From Nocardioides sp. (lineage in GTDB: Bacteria > Actinomycetota > Actinomycetes > Propionibacteriales > Nocardioidaceae), in contig JAKDNC010000132.1 of NCBI GenBank assembly GCA_030452025.1, positions 1 to 8,234 of the forward strand: 8,234 nucleotides of DNA, in the 5' to 3' direction. Below the pieces are notes generated by a model that searched no databases, was not told the origin of the DNA, and saw only the letters and a program-made list of their open reading frames with translations. The position numbers were made by a program, and so were the translations under genes. This document shows positions 1 to 5,896 of this stretch, piece after piece. Position 1 is the first letter of the stretch, and each line of letters begins with the position of its first letter.

Positions 1-1
1 C

Positions 2-73
2 GTCATCACTGGCGAAGAGCTCGGCATCCACCTCGAGCTCGCCGACGACTACCCCCGCATGCCCGCCGCGTAG
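2..73 (+). CDS. C-terminal end of an unidentified protein (partial)
   Basis: The window opens inside a coding frame that ends with TAG at 71-73. The visible 23 residues begin VITGEELGIHLEL and end DYPRMPAA. Nearly every codon ends in G or C, which separates this frame from the other two and matches the codon use of the real genes further on. The gene runs towards the tRNA on the opposite strand, and a perfect inverted repeat follows the stop codon by 19 bases. Too little is visible to assign a family or function. The frame call rests on codon bias and on the hairpin placed just after the stop. Confidence 0.6.
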   Translation, partial: VITGEELGIHLELADDYPRMPAA

Positions 74-92
74 GGCTCCGAGCCCGAGACGC

Positions 93-129
93 ATTCAGGC
101 TCGGAGACCGATGGTCTCCGAGCCTGAAT
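93..129. terminator. Perfect inverted repeat, likely bidirectional terminator
   Basis: Bases 93-109 and 113-129 are exact reverse complements (17 bp), separated by a three-base GAT loop. The repeat sits between the stop codon of the upstream + strand gene and the 3' end of the - strand tRNA-Pro, so it can end transcription from both sides. There is no T-tract on either strand, as is common for actinobacterial terminators. Bases 74-84 are also complementary to most of 98-108 and could form a competing, shorter hairpin. Confidence 0.7.
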
Positions 130-132
130 CTG

Positions 133-206
<74 letters not shown>

Positions 207-207
207 A

Positions 208-226
208 TCACGGTTTGTCGCCGTGA
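208..226 (-). other. Small hairpin just upstream of tRNA-Pro
   Basis: TCACGG (208-213) and CCGTGA (221-226) form a perfect 6-bp stem with a 7-nt loop, ending two bases before the tRNA 5' end on the - strand. It could be a weak terminator for the metallophosphoesterase transcript or part of the tRNA precursor leader removed by RNase P. The sequence does not decide between these. Confidence 0.35.
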
Positions 227-235
227 GCAGAGGCG

Positions 236-241
236 AGCCTA
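236..241 (-). promoter_or_regulatory. Possible -10 hexamer for tRNA-Pro
   Basis: On the - strand this reads TAGGCT, fitting the TANNNT pattern of actinobacterial housekeeping promoters. It would place the transcription start roughly 20-25 nt upstream of the mature tRNA. The expected -35 region holds only a weak TTCGAG-like match, so the assignment is tentative. Cotranscription from the metallophosphoesterase gene is an alternative. Confidence 0.3.
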
Positions 242-272
242 CCCGAGCCCCCGCTGCCGCTCGAAATCGGTG

Positions 273-1181
273 TCAGGCAGCAGTGAAAGTCATCAGTGTG
301 GCCTCCGGTCGGCAGGCCACCCGCACCTTTGCGTAAGGGCTGGTTCCGAGGCCGGCGGAGACGTGCAACCACGCCGAACCGGGGTCGCCGGGCCGCGAAC
401 CCGCGGGATGCCGATGTAGGCCCTTGGCGCGGCCCCGCTCGAGATCGCAGTTGGTGGCCAGGGCTCCGTACCCCGGCAGACAGACCTGCCCGCCGTGCGT
501 GTGGCCGGCGATGATGCCGTCGTACCCGTCGGCTGCGAACTGGTCGAGGACCCGCAGGTACGGCGCGTGGGCCACCGCCAGCCTCACGTCCACGTCGTCG
601 GGGGCCGGGCCCGCGACGCTCGACAGATCGTCGTACTTGAGGTGGGGGTCGTCCACGCCGGCGAAGCCGAATCTGGTCCCACCCACGGTGAGCTGGTTCG
701 AGCGGTTGGTCAGGTCGAGCCAGCCGGCCTCGAGGAACCCATCTCGCAGGCCACGCCAGGGCAGCTGCGGGACGTGAGTGTTCCGCTTGCCGTCGTCAGG
801 GAGCAGATAGCGGAAGGGGTTGCGGGGTTGCGGCTCGAAGTAGTCGTTGGAGCCGAAGACGAAGACGCCGGGGACATCGAGCAGCGAGCCCAGCGACTCG
901 AGCACGACCGGGACTGCGTCGCGATGGGAAAGGTTGTCGCCGGTGTTGATCACCAGGTCGGGGGCGAGGTCGCTCAGCCGGGCGCAGAAGTCGCGCTTCG
1001 CGGACTGGGTCGGCGTCAGATGGAGGTCGCTGACGTGGAGCACTCGCAGTGGCGTGTGGCCTGGGGGCAGGACCGGGACGCTCACCTCGCGGAGGGTGTA
1101 GGCGCGGGCCTCGGCGAGCCCGTACCCGAGTGCGGTGGCGCCGGCGAGGGCGCCCAAGCCGAGAATCCGCGTGGGTTGCAT
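273..1181 (-). CDS. Metallophosphoesterase, YkuE-like, N-terminally anchored
   Basis: This 302-residue protein belongs to the calcineurin-like metallophosphoesterase superfamily, whose members hydrolyse phosphoesters at a two-metal centre. The metal ligand blocks appear in order: DLH (D52, H54), GDN (D82), SND (N112, D113), AHAPY (H205) and GHTHGG (H227, H229). Residues about 5-24 are hydrophobic and rich in Ala, Gly and Leu, suggesting a membrane anchor or uncleaved signal, so the catalytic domain probably lies outside the membrane. I chose the ATG at 1181; a TTG six codons upstream (1199) would add MWQPCR before the hydrophobic segment and is less likely. The substrate cannot be told from sequence; in other bacteria YkuE-type enzymes have been linked to the envelope. 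A metallophosphoesterase gene also lies beside ponA2 in mycobacteria (Rv3683, from memory), which supports an envelope context. Confidence 0.9.
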   Translation of the reverse strand: MQPTRILGLGALAGATALGYGLAEARAYTLREVSVPVLPPGHTPLRVLHVSDLHLTPTQSAKRDFCARLSDLAPDLVINTGDNLSHRDAVPVVLESLGSLLDVPGVFVFGSNDYFEPQPRNPFRYLLPDDGKRNTHVPQLPWRGLRDGFLEAGWLDLTNRSNQLTVGGTRFGFAGVDDPHLKYDDLSSVAGPAPDDVDVRLAVAHAPYLRVLDQFAADGYDGIIAGHTHGGQVCLPGYGALATNCDLERGRAKGLHRHPAGSRPGDPGSAWLHVSAGLGTSPYAKVRVACRPEATLMTFTAA

Positions 1182-1207
1182 GCGGCAAGGCTGCCACAAT
1201 GGTTCAC

Positions 1208-1669
1208 ATGAGTGCTCTCAAGGACCGCCTCCGCGCCGACCTCAACACCTCGATGAAGGCCCGTGACAGCATCCGGTCCTCCACCCTTCGGATGTTGCTC
1301 ACCTCCATCACCAATGCCGAGGTGGCCGGCAAGGAGCAGATCGAGCTCACCGACGAGCAGGTCGTCAACGTCCTCTCCACCGAGGCGAAGAAGCGCCGTG
1401 AGGCCGCGACCGCGTTCGAGGACGCCGGCCGCGCCGAGAGCGCCGAGAAGGAGCGCGCCGAGCTCGTCATCATCACCGACTACCTGCCGGCGCAGCTCTC
1501 CGAGCAGGAGATCGGCGACCTGGTCACCGCCGCCATCGAGCAGACCGGCTCGGCCGGCGAGGGGATGAAGGCGATGGGCAAGGTCATGGGCGTCGTCTCG
1601 CCCCAGGTCAAGGGCAAGGCCGACGGCGGCGCCGTGGCTGGGGAGGTACGCCGCCAGCTCGGGTCCTGA
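1208..1669 (+). CDS. GatB/YqeY domain-containing protein
   Basis: This 153-residue protein matches the stand-alone YqeY family at its usual length of about 150 residues. It begins MSALKDRLRADL, a typical family start. It has the family's central helix-rich segment (TEAKKRREAATAF, about 59-70), the DYLPAQLSEQE block (91-101) and the C-terminal MGKVMGVVSPQVKGKADGG block (123-141). The domain is shared with the tail of GatB, where it helps bind tRNA during Glu/Gln-tRNA amidation; the role of the free-standing protein is poorly defined. ATG at 1208 is preferred by protein similarity, but an in-frame ATG at 1199 adds only MVH and has an AAGG motif 8 nt upstream (1187-1190). The gene is divergent from the metallophosphoesterase and convergent with ponA2. 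Confidence 0.9.
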   Translation: MSALKDRLRADLNTSMKARDSIRSSTLRMLLTSITNAEVAGKEQIELTDEQVVNVLSTEAKKRREAATAFEDAGRAESAEKERAELVIITDYLPAQLSEQEIGDLVTAAIEQTGSAGEGMKAMGKVMGVVSPQVKGKADGGAVAGEVRRQLGS

Positions 1670-1712
1670 GCTGACCGAGCGCGGGTGTCACTGCACGCCT
1701 GCGCCGGTCAGC
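1670..1712. terminator. Long hairpin terminator between yqeY and ponA2
   Basis: GCTGACC (1670-1676) pairs perfectly with GGTCAGC (1706-1712). After a small internal loop, 1679-1688 pairs with 1695-1704 (ten pairs, two of them G-U), leaving the six-base loop CACTGC. The whole structure has about 17 pairs. It starts directly after the yqeY stop codon, and its right arm contains the ponA2 stop codon (TCA at 1708-1710 on the + strand). It therefore fits a shared terminator for two convergent genes. No T-tract follows on either strand. Confidence 0.75.
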
Positions 1713-4167
1713 GGCCGTTGTTCCCGTTGCCGCCGCCGTTCCCGTTGCCGCGGCCCTTGTTGTTGCCGCCGCCGTTGCCGCCGCCGTTGCCGTTGCCGTC
1801 GTCTCCGCCACCCTTCTTCTTGTCCTTCTTGTCTCCGCCCCCGTTGTCCTTCTTGGGTGGCGGCGGCGGGACGTAGGGCGTGCCGTCGGAGACATAGATC
1901 GTGACTGTGTCACCACTGGATCCGGTGTCGCCGGAGCCGGGTGAGGTGTAGGCGACAGTCCCCTGGGGGTAGCTGGAGTCGACCTGATAGCTGGTGACGC
2001 TGGTGGCGAAGCCGGCGTCCTCCAGGACCTTCTTCGCGTCGTCAACCGACTTCCCGCCGGTGGACGGGATCTCGACCAGCAGACCCGAGATCTGATCGGC
2101 CGGGGGAGCGGTGAAATCGTCGTCGGGGAGATACTGCTCCACCGCGTGCATCGCGTCCCCCCACATCGGGCCGGCCGTGCCGGAACCCGAGGCGGTCGAG
2201 ATGTAGGAGCCGCCGACGTACTGCCCCACCAACGTGTCCGGGCTGCCCGCGCGGTTGGCGCCCGCGATCATCGACGCGGTGGCCAGGTTCGGGGTGTAGC
2301 CGAGAAACCACACTGCCTGCTGGTTCGAGGTCGTACCGGTCTTTCCGGCAGACTCCTGATTGAGGGCGAGCCCGTTGGAGGCGCCGAAGCCGCTGCCCTC
2401 CTGGACCCCGCGGAGCACGTCGTTGACCGCGTCGGCCACGCCGCCAGGCAGGACCTGGAGGCAGGACTTCGGATAGCTCTTGACCAGTGTGCCGTTGGCG
2501 TCCTCGATCCGGGTGACCGGGCGCGAGTCACAGTGGACACCGCGGCCGGCGAAGGTCGCGTAGGCCTCGGCCATCTCCAGTGGTGTGGTGTCGGCGATGC
2601 CGAGAGTGAAGCTCGGAACCCGCTCAGCACCGGGGCCAGTCGGGTTGGTCAGGCGGATGCCCATCTTCTTGGCCAGGCGATAGGGCTTGCAGATCCCGGT
2701 CCTCTGCTCGAGAGCCATGAAGAAGGTGTTCACCGAGAGCTGGGTGCCGGTGTAGAGGTTTGGCGAGGACTCGGCGTCGGTCGAGTTCTGGACATTGAAG
2801 GAGCCACTTCCGTAGGGCTCGCCGTCGCAGTCCTCGTAGTCACTCTCGCTGAATGTGCGGCTGTCCGGGGAGGGGATCCTGGTGGACAGTGAGATCCCCT
2901 GATCGATCGCCTGGGCGAGGGTGAACGCCTTGAACGTCGACCCCGCCTGGAACCCGCGGGCGCCACCGAGATCCTCGGGGATCGTGTAGTTGAGGAAGGT
3001 CTGGCCCTTGTCCTGGTCGTTACCCATCGGGCGGGACTGGGCGAGGGCCTTCACGTTGCCAGTGCCGGGCTCGATCATCGCGAGGCCGCCGATGGCGTTG
3101 TCGGTGGCGTAGACGTGGTCCTTGACCGAGTCGTCGGCCGCCTGCTGGAAGCGCATGTCGATGGTCGTCTTGATCGTCAGCCCGCCGGACTTGAGGAGGT
3201 TCTCCCGGGCCGTGCGGCTGGTGCCCAGCTCGGGGTCCTGCTTGAGGTACTGCACGACGTAGTCGCAGAAGAACGGCGCGTTGGAGAAGAGGCAGCCGTT
3301 GCGGTTGGGCGTGATCTTGAGTTTCAGGCCCTGGTCCTTGACCTTCTCCGCGCGCTTCTCGGGGATCACGTTGAGCTGGGCCATCCGGTCGATGACCACG
3401 TTGCGTCGCGCCATCGCCTTGTCGGGGTAGTTCGTCGGGTCGTAGCCCACCGGGTTCTTGACCAGGCCCGCGAGCGTGGCCGCTTCGCGCAGGCGGAGCT
3501 GCCCGGCGTCCTTGCTGAAGTAGTGGCGGGCGGCGGCCTGGATGCCGTAGACGCCGTCGCCGAAGTAGGCGATGTTCAGGTACCGCTCGAGGATCCAGTC
3601 CTTGGAGTAGTTCTGCTCGAAGGCGACCGCGTAGCGCAGCTCACGGAGTTTGCGCGCGATCGTGTCCTCCTGGGCCGCCTTGCGCTCCTCGGCGTTGTCA
3701 CCGGCCTGGTTGAGCAGGCTCAACTTCACCATCTGCTGCGTGATCGAGGACCCACCCTGGCTGACCTGGCCGGCGGCCTGGTTGGTGATGAAGGCGCGCA
3801 TGGTGCCCTTCACGTCGAGTGCGCCGTGCTGGTAGAAGCGGTAGTCCTCGATGGAGACGATCGCCTTGCGCATCACTTTGGAGACCTTGTTGAGCCCGAC
3901 GTTCACGCGGTTCTCGTCGTAGAGCGTGGCGAGGGTCGAGCCGTCAGCAGCCAGGATCTTGGTCCGCTGGGGCAAGGCCTCGGTCTCGAGCTCTTCGGGC
4001 AGCTCGTTCATGGTCTCGGCGACGTCGCGCGCACTCAGCCCGGCAACGGCGGCGAACGGAATCGCGAGCCCTGCACAGACCACGCCCAGGATCGCGGAGA
4101 CCACGACCATCGATCCGAGGTGGGACAGGACCGTGGACGCGGAACGCTCCGGCTCGAGGTCAGACAT
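1708..4167 (-). CDS. ponA2: Bifunctional class A penicillin-binding protein with PASTA domain (PonA2-like)
   Basis: This 819-residue enzyme polymerises lipid II glycan chains and cross-links their peptides outside the membrane. The order is: short cytoplasmic N-terminus, transmembrane helix about 20-43, GT51 glycosyltransferase about 65-245, transpeptidase about 355-680, one PASTA domain about 697-760, and a low-complexity tail. Glycosyltransferase motifs include IED (catalytic E107), QGGSSITQQ (137-145) and RYLNIAYFGDGVYG (195-208). Transpeptidase motifs are STFK (nucleophile S410, K413), SVN (478-480) and KTGT (609-612). Six Cys residues in the extracellular part (292, 301, 447, 493, 546, 569) could form disulfides. 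A single C-terminal PASTA domain and a divergent whiB4-like neighbour both match mycobacterial PonA2 and not PonA1. The ATG at 4167 is preceded by TACTCT and seven bases, suggesting a leaderless mRNA. Confidence 0.95.
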   Translation of the reverse strand: MSDLEPERSASTVLSHLGSMVVVSAILGVVCAGLAIPFAAVAGLSARDVAETMNELPEELETEALPQRTKILAADGSTLATLYDENRVNVGLNKVSKVMRKAIVSIEDYRFYQHGALDVKGTMRAFITNQAAGQVSQGGSSITQQMVKLSLLNQAGDNAEERKAAQEDTIARKLRELRYAVAFEQNYSKDWILERYLNIAYFGDGVYGIQAAARHYFSKDAGQLRLREAATLAGLVKNPVGYDPTNYPDKAMARRNVVIDRMAQLNVIPEKRAEKVKDQGLKLKITPNRNGCLFSNAPFFCDYVVQYLKQDPELGTSRTARENLLKSGGLTIKTTIDMRFQQAADDSVKDHVYATDNAIGGLAMIEPGTGNVKALAQSRPMGNDQDKGQTFLNYTIPEDLGGARGFQAGSTFKAFTLAQAIDQGISLSTRIPSPDSRTFSESDYEDCDGEPYGSGSFNVQNSTDAESSPNLYTGTQLSVNTFFMALEQRTGICKPYRLAKKMGIRLTNPTGPGAERVPSFTLGIADTTPLEMAEAYATFAGRGVHCDSRPVTRIEDANGTLVKSYPKSCLQVLPGGVADAVNDVLRGVQEGSGFGASNGLALNQESAGKTGTTSNQQAVWFLGYTPNLATASMIAGANRAGSPDTLVGQYVGGSYISTASGSGTAGPMWGDAMHAVEQYLPDDDFTAPPADQISGLLVEIPSTGGKSVDDAKKVLEDAGFATSVTSYQVDSSYPQGTVAYTSPGSGDTGSSGDTVTIYVSDGTPYVPPPPPKKDNGGGDKKDKKKGGGDDGNGNGGGNGGGNNKGRGNGNGGGNGNNGR
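1711..1872 (-). repeat. Low-complexity tract encoding the ponA2 C-terminal tail
   Basis: This tract encodes residues about 766-819 of the penicillin-binding protein: a run of five prolines, then Lys/Asp/Gly-rich segments, then a Gly-Asn-rich end. On the + strand it appears as irregular iterations of GTTGCCGCC and GTTGCCGTTG units between about 1716 and 1800. This is a compositional coding repeat of the kind prone to slippage, not a CRISPR or mobile repeat. Tail length is likely to vary between strains. Confidence 0.8.
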
Positions 4168-4174
4168 GGGAGCC

Positions 4175-4180
4175 AGAGTA
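4175..4180 (-). promoter_or_regulatory. Putative leaderless -10 element of ponA2
   Basis: On the - strand TACTCT (TANNNT) is followed by exactly seven bases and then the ponA2 ATG, so transcription would start at or next to the A of the start codon. There is no Shine-Dalgarno sequence before this ATG, which agrees with a leaderless transcript. No good -35 match is visible 17-18 bases further upstream. Confidence 0.45.
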
Positions 4181-4203
4181 CGGGACGGGGCCTCGGCCGC
4201 CCA

Positions 4204-4222
4204 GTCTGTGAAGCGTCTGTGA
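4204..4222. promoter_or_regulatory. Two direct repeats of GTCTGTGA, 11 bp apart, upstream of ponA2
   Basis: GTCTGTGA occurs at 4204-4211 and 4215-4222, an 11-bp register, so both copies face the same side of the helix. In the ponA2 direction they read TCACAGAC. They lie just upstream of the expected -35 position of ponA2, where an OmpR/PhoB-type response regulator dimer could bind. The regulator is unknown. A further TGTGA is at 4254-4258. Confidence 0.4.
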
Positions 4223-4241
4223 CTGCCGTGCGGACCGTGGG

Positions 4242-4262
4242 GGACTAGTCCTTTGTGACTAG
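4242..4262. promoter_or_regulatory. Palindrome GGACTAGTCC plus repeated GACTAG half-site
   Basis: Bases 4242-4251 form a perfect 10-bp palindrome. GACTAG, contained in it at 4243-4248, recurs at 4257-4262, so CTAGTC (4245-4250) and GACTAG (4257-4262) also make a 6-bp inverted repeat around CTTTGT. The cluster is near the middle of the wblA-ponA2 divergent region and could be an operator acting on either gene. No known binding site was recognised. Confidence 0.35.
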
Positions 4263-4283
4263 GGACCCTGGCCGGATCGTGTC

Positions 4284-4292
4284 TGTTTCAAT
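4284..4292 (+). promoter_or_regulatory. Possible extended -10 promoter of wblA
   Basis: TG-T-TTCAAT matches the extended -10 layout (TGN plus a hexamer with four of six consensus bases) and lies in an AT-richer stretch (about 4280-4308) of otherwise GC-rich DNA. It would give a leader of about 85 nt on the wblA mRNA, containing the palindrome at 4308-4319 and the hairpin at 4334-4359. There is no convincing -35 element, so this is a weak call. Confidence 0.3.
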
Positions 4293-4307
4293 GACTTTTC
4301 TTTGCAT

Positions 4308-4319
4308 ACGGTCGACCGT
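4308..4319. promoter_or_regulatory. Perfect 12-bp palindrome upstream of wblA
   Basis: ACGGTCGACCGT is its own reverse complement and lies 65 bases before the wblA start codon, next to the AT-rich promoter-like stretch. Its right half belongs to a 10-bp direct repeat, GACCGTGGGG, present at 4233-4242 and 4314-4323. This is a candidate regulator site with unknown partner. Confidence 0.35.
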
Positions 4320-4333
4320 GGGGATTGGCCCAT

Positions 4334-4359
4334 GGAGAGTTCCGTCAGTGGATCTCTCC
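4334..4359 (+). promoter_or_regulatory. Imperfect 26-bp inverted repeat in the wblA leader
   Basis: GGAGAG (4334-4339) pairs with CTCTCC (4354-4359). After a T-T mismatch, TCC (4341-4343) pairs with GGA (4350-4352) around the loop GTCAGT. It lies 24 bases before the start codon and could act as a DNA operator or as an mRNA hairpin in the leader. Neither use can be decided from sequence alone. Confidence 0.35.
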
Positions 4360-4383
4360 GAATCGGTTGGATGTGGGGACATC

Positions 4384-4677
4384 ATGTGGGTTGAAGATTG
4401 GGTGCCGGCGGCCGCGTGCCGCAAGGCGCAGCCGGATGAACTCTTCGTGAGGGGAGCAGAGCAGAACAAGGCCAAGCAGGTCTGTGCGGGTTGTCCCGTG
4501 CGCACCGAATGCTTGGCTGAGGCTCTGGACAACCAGATCGAATGGGGTGTCTGGGGAGGAATGACCGAGCGCGAGCGGCGCGCGTTGCTGCGCCGCCGTC
4601 CGAACGGGTCATGGCGCACTGTCCTGGAGGCGGCGAAGTCCAGCCACCAGGACCGTGACCGGCTGATCCGGACCTGA
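4384..4677 (+). CDS. wblA: WhiB-family iron-sulfur regulator, WblA/WhiB4 type
   Basis: This 97-residue protein has the full WhiB signature: four Cys ligands for a [4Fe-4S] cluster (C12, C34, C37, C43, with CxxCx5C spacing), the GVWGG turn (55-59) and a basic C-terminal helix (RERRALLRRR, about 63-72). The blocks PDELFVRGA and ALDNQIEWGVWGGMTERERRALL are those of Streptomyces WblA and Mycobacterium WhiB4, and the divergent ponA2 neighbour agrees with that assignment. WhiB4 is an oxygen- and redox-responsive regulator; WblA affects development and antibiotic production in Streptomyces. The ATG at 4384 gives a start like WblA (MWVEDW...) and has GGGGA four bases upstream; another ATG at 4371 is out of frame. 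The gene converges on the ATPase pair with a 13-bp gap. Confidence 0.95.
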   Translation: MWVEDWVPAAACRKAQPDELFVRGAEQNKAKQVCAGCPVRTECLAEALDNQIEWGVWGGMTERERRALLRRRPNGSWRTVLEAAKSSHQDRDRLIRT

Positions 4678-4694
4678 CTGGCCGGAGCGGTCAG
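4674..4694. terminator. Short hairpin between convergent wblA and ATPase genes
   Basis: CTGAC (4674-4678) pairs with GTCAG (4690-4694), extended by one U-G and one G-C pair to seven pairs around the loop GCCGGAG. The wblA stop codon (4675-4677) is in the left arm and the opposing ATPase stop codon (4691-4693 on the + strand) is in the right arm. It is the only structure in the 13-bp gap that could end either transcript, and it is short. Confidence 0.4.
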
Positions 4695-5884
4695 CGCTGG
4701 GCGGCGAGAAGTTCGCCGACCCGGCGCAGCCCGGCAAGGTCGTGAACGTCGGTCGAGAGGGCTGGTACGACGGCTGTCGGCACCGCTGGGTGCGCGGCGG
4801 CGAACCGCCGGCGGAGCACGGCCTCACGCTCGACGATGCGGATCCGGTCCGCATGCAGCCGCAACAGGGCCACGGTCAGGCCCGGAGTCTGCTCCGGGTC
4901 GCCCGCGCCTGTTCTGTCGATCCGGCTGGCCGCGGCCATTGCCTCGTCGGCGTCGAGCGAGCCCGCGGGGGCCGTGGACGCCCGGTTGACCACCAGCCCG
5001 GCCAGTGGCATGTCCTCGCCGGTGAGTCTCTCGACGAAGTACTCCGCCTCCCGCAGCGCGTCGGGCTCCGGAGCGGCCACCACGAGAAACGCCGTACCCT
5101 CGGCCTGCAGCAGGGCGTAGGTCTTCTGGGCACGGGCGCGGAAGCCGCCGAAGAGCGTGTCGAACGCGGCGACGAAGGTCTGCATGTCCTGCAGCACGGT
5201 CGCCCCCAAGATCTTGGTCAGCGCGTTGGTCATCATCGAGAATCCGGCGGTCATCAGCCGGGCCGGACCACGGGCAGGCGCAGTCAGCAGACGGATGAAC
5301 TTGCCGTCCAAGAAGCTCGAGAGACGCTCGGGGGCATCGAGGAAGTCCAGCGCCGAGCGTGACGGCGGCGTGTCGACCACGATCAGGTCGTAGTCGCCCG
5401 TCTCCACAGCGTCTCGGTGGAGCTGGCCGAGCTTCTCCATCGCCATGTACTCCTGGGTCCCGGCGAACGAGCTCGACAGCGCGACGTAGAACGGGTTCTC
5501 CAGGATCTGCTTCGCCTTCTCCGGGCTGGCCTGGCCCTCCACCACCTCGTCGAAGGTCCGCTTCATGTCGAGCATCATCGCGTCGAGGGACCCCGGACCC
5601 CCGTTGACCCCCTCGACCGGGCGCGGGGTGTTCTCGAGCGCCTCGATCCCCATCGCCTGGGCGAGGCGGCGGGCCGGGTCGATGGTGAGTACGACGACCT
5701 TGCGGCCCCGCTCGGCCGCGCGCAGCGCCAACGACGCGGAGGTGGTCGTCTTGCCGACTCCGCCCGATCCACAGCACACGATGATCCGGGTGTTCTGGTC
5801 ATCGAGCAGGGCGTCGACGTCGAGCGGGTCAGCCGTGGACTCAGGCGTGGCGAGCGGACCGACGCGGGTCCTCTTCCGGCTCAT
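4691..5884 (-). CDS. ArsA/Get3-like P-loop ATPase, second gene of the pair
   Basis: This 397-residue protein is an ArsA/Get3-type (anion-transporting ATPase family) SIMIBI P-loop ATPase. The deviant Walker A motif is GSGGVGKTT (39-47), with switch motifs LTIDPARRLAQAMG (66-79) and VVDTPPSRSALDFLD (169-183). Residues about 145-260 are rich in Met and Phe in helix-like stretches (YMAMEKL, AGFSMMTNALTKILG, DMQTFVAAF), the region where Get3 binds hydrophobic clients. The Get3 zinc CxxC is not visible; the only cysteines are C37 and C38, directly before the P-loop. ATG 5884 is supported by GAGGT at 5892-5896 with 7-nt spacing. It is 10 bases downstream of its partner, matching the M. tuberculosis Rv3679/Rv3680 pair. 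An arsenite role is unlikely, as no ars genes are nearby. The client or substrate is unknown. Confidence 0.9.
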   Translation of the reverse strand: MSRKRTRVGPLATPESTADPLDVDALLDDQNTRIIVCCGSGGVGKTTTSASLALRAAERGRKVVVLTIDPARRLAQAMGIEALENTPRPVEGVNGGPGSLDAMMLDMKRTFDEVVEGQASPEKAKQILENPFYVALSSSFAGTQEYMAMEKLGQLHRDAVETGDYDLIVVDTPPSRSALDFLDAPERLSSFLDGKFIRLLTAPARGPARLMTAGFSMMTNALTKILGATVLQDMQTFVAAFDTLFGGFRARAQKTYALLQAEGTAFLVVAAPEPDALREAEYFVERLTGEDMPLAGLVVNRASTAPAGSLDADEAMAAASRIDRTGAGDPEQTPGLTVALLRLHADRIRIVEREAVLRRRFAAAHPAVPTAVVPALSTDVHDLAGLRRVGELLAAQR

Positions 5885-5891
5885 GATCGGC

Positions 5892-5896
5892 ACCTC
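5892..5896 (-). promoter_or_regulatory. Ribosome binding site of the second ATPase gene
   Basis: GAGGT on the - strand lies 7 nt before the ATG at 5884 and overlaps the TGA stop codon of the upstream ATPase gene (5895-5897). The overlap suggests translational coupling and roughly matched production of the two proteins. It also fixes the start of the downstream gene. Confidence 0.75.

Noticed and set aside
495..1211. + strand open frame antisense to the metallophosphoesterase
   Set aside because: The - strand frame carries all metal-binding motifs; the + strand product has no family features.
1715..1800. CRISPR-like or mobile tandem repeat
   Set aside because: The units are short, irregular, without spacers, and in frame with the Gly-Asn tail of ponA2.
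3115..4248. Long + strand open frame antisense to ponA2
   Set aside because: It is the complement of a GC-rich gene with clear enzyme motifs. Its translation is Val/Leu/Gly/Arg-rich without any recognisable domain or ribosome binding site.
4207..4258. CRP-type sites suggested by three TGTGA half-sites
   Set aside because: No TCACA partner lies at the required six-base spacing for any of them. The same-direction arrangement fits a tandem-repeat binder better.
4824..5777. - strand open frame overlapping the second ATPase gene in another frame
   Set aside because: The product is Arg/Gly/Pro-rich and motif-free, while the overlapping frame contains Walker A and DTPP motifs.
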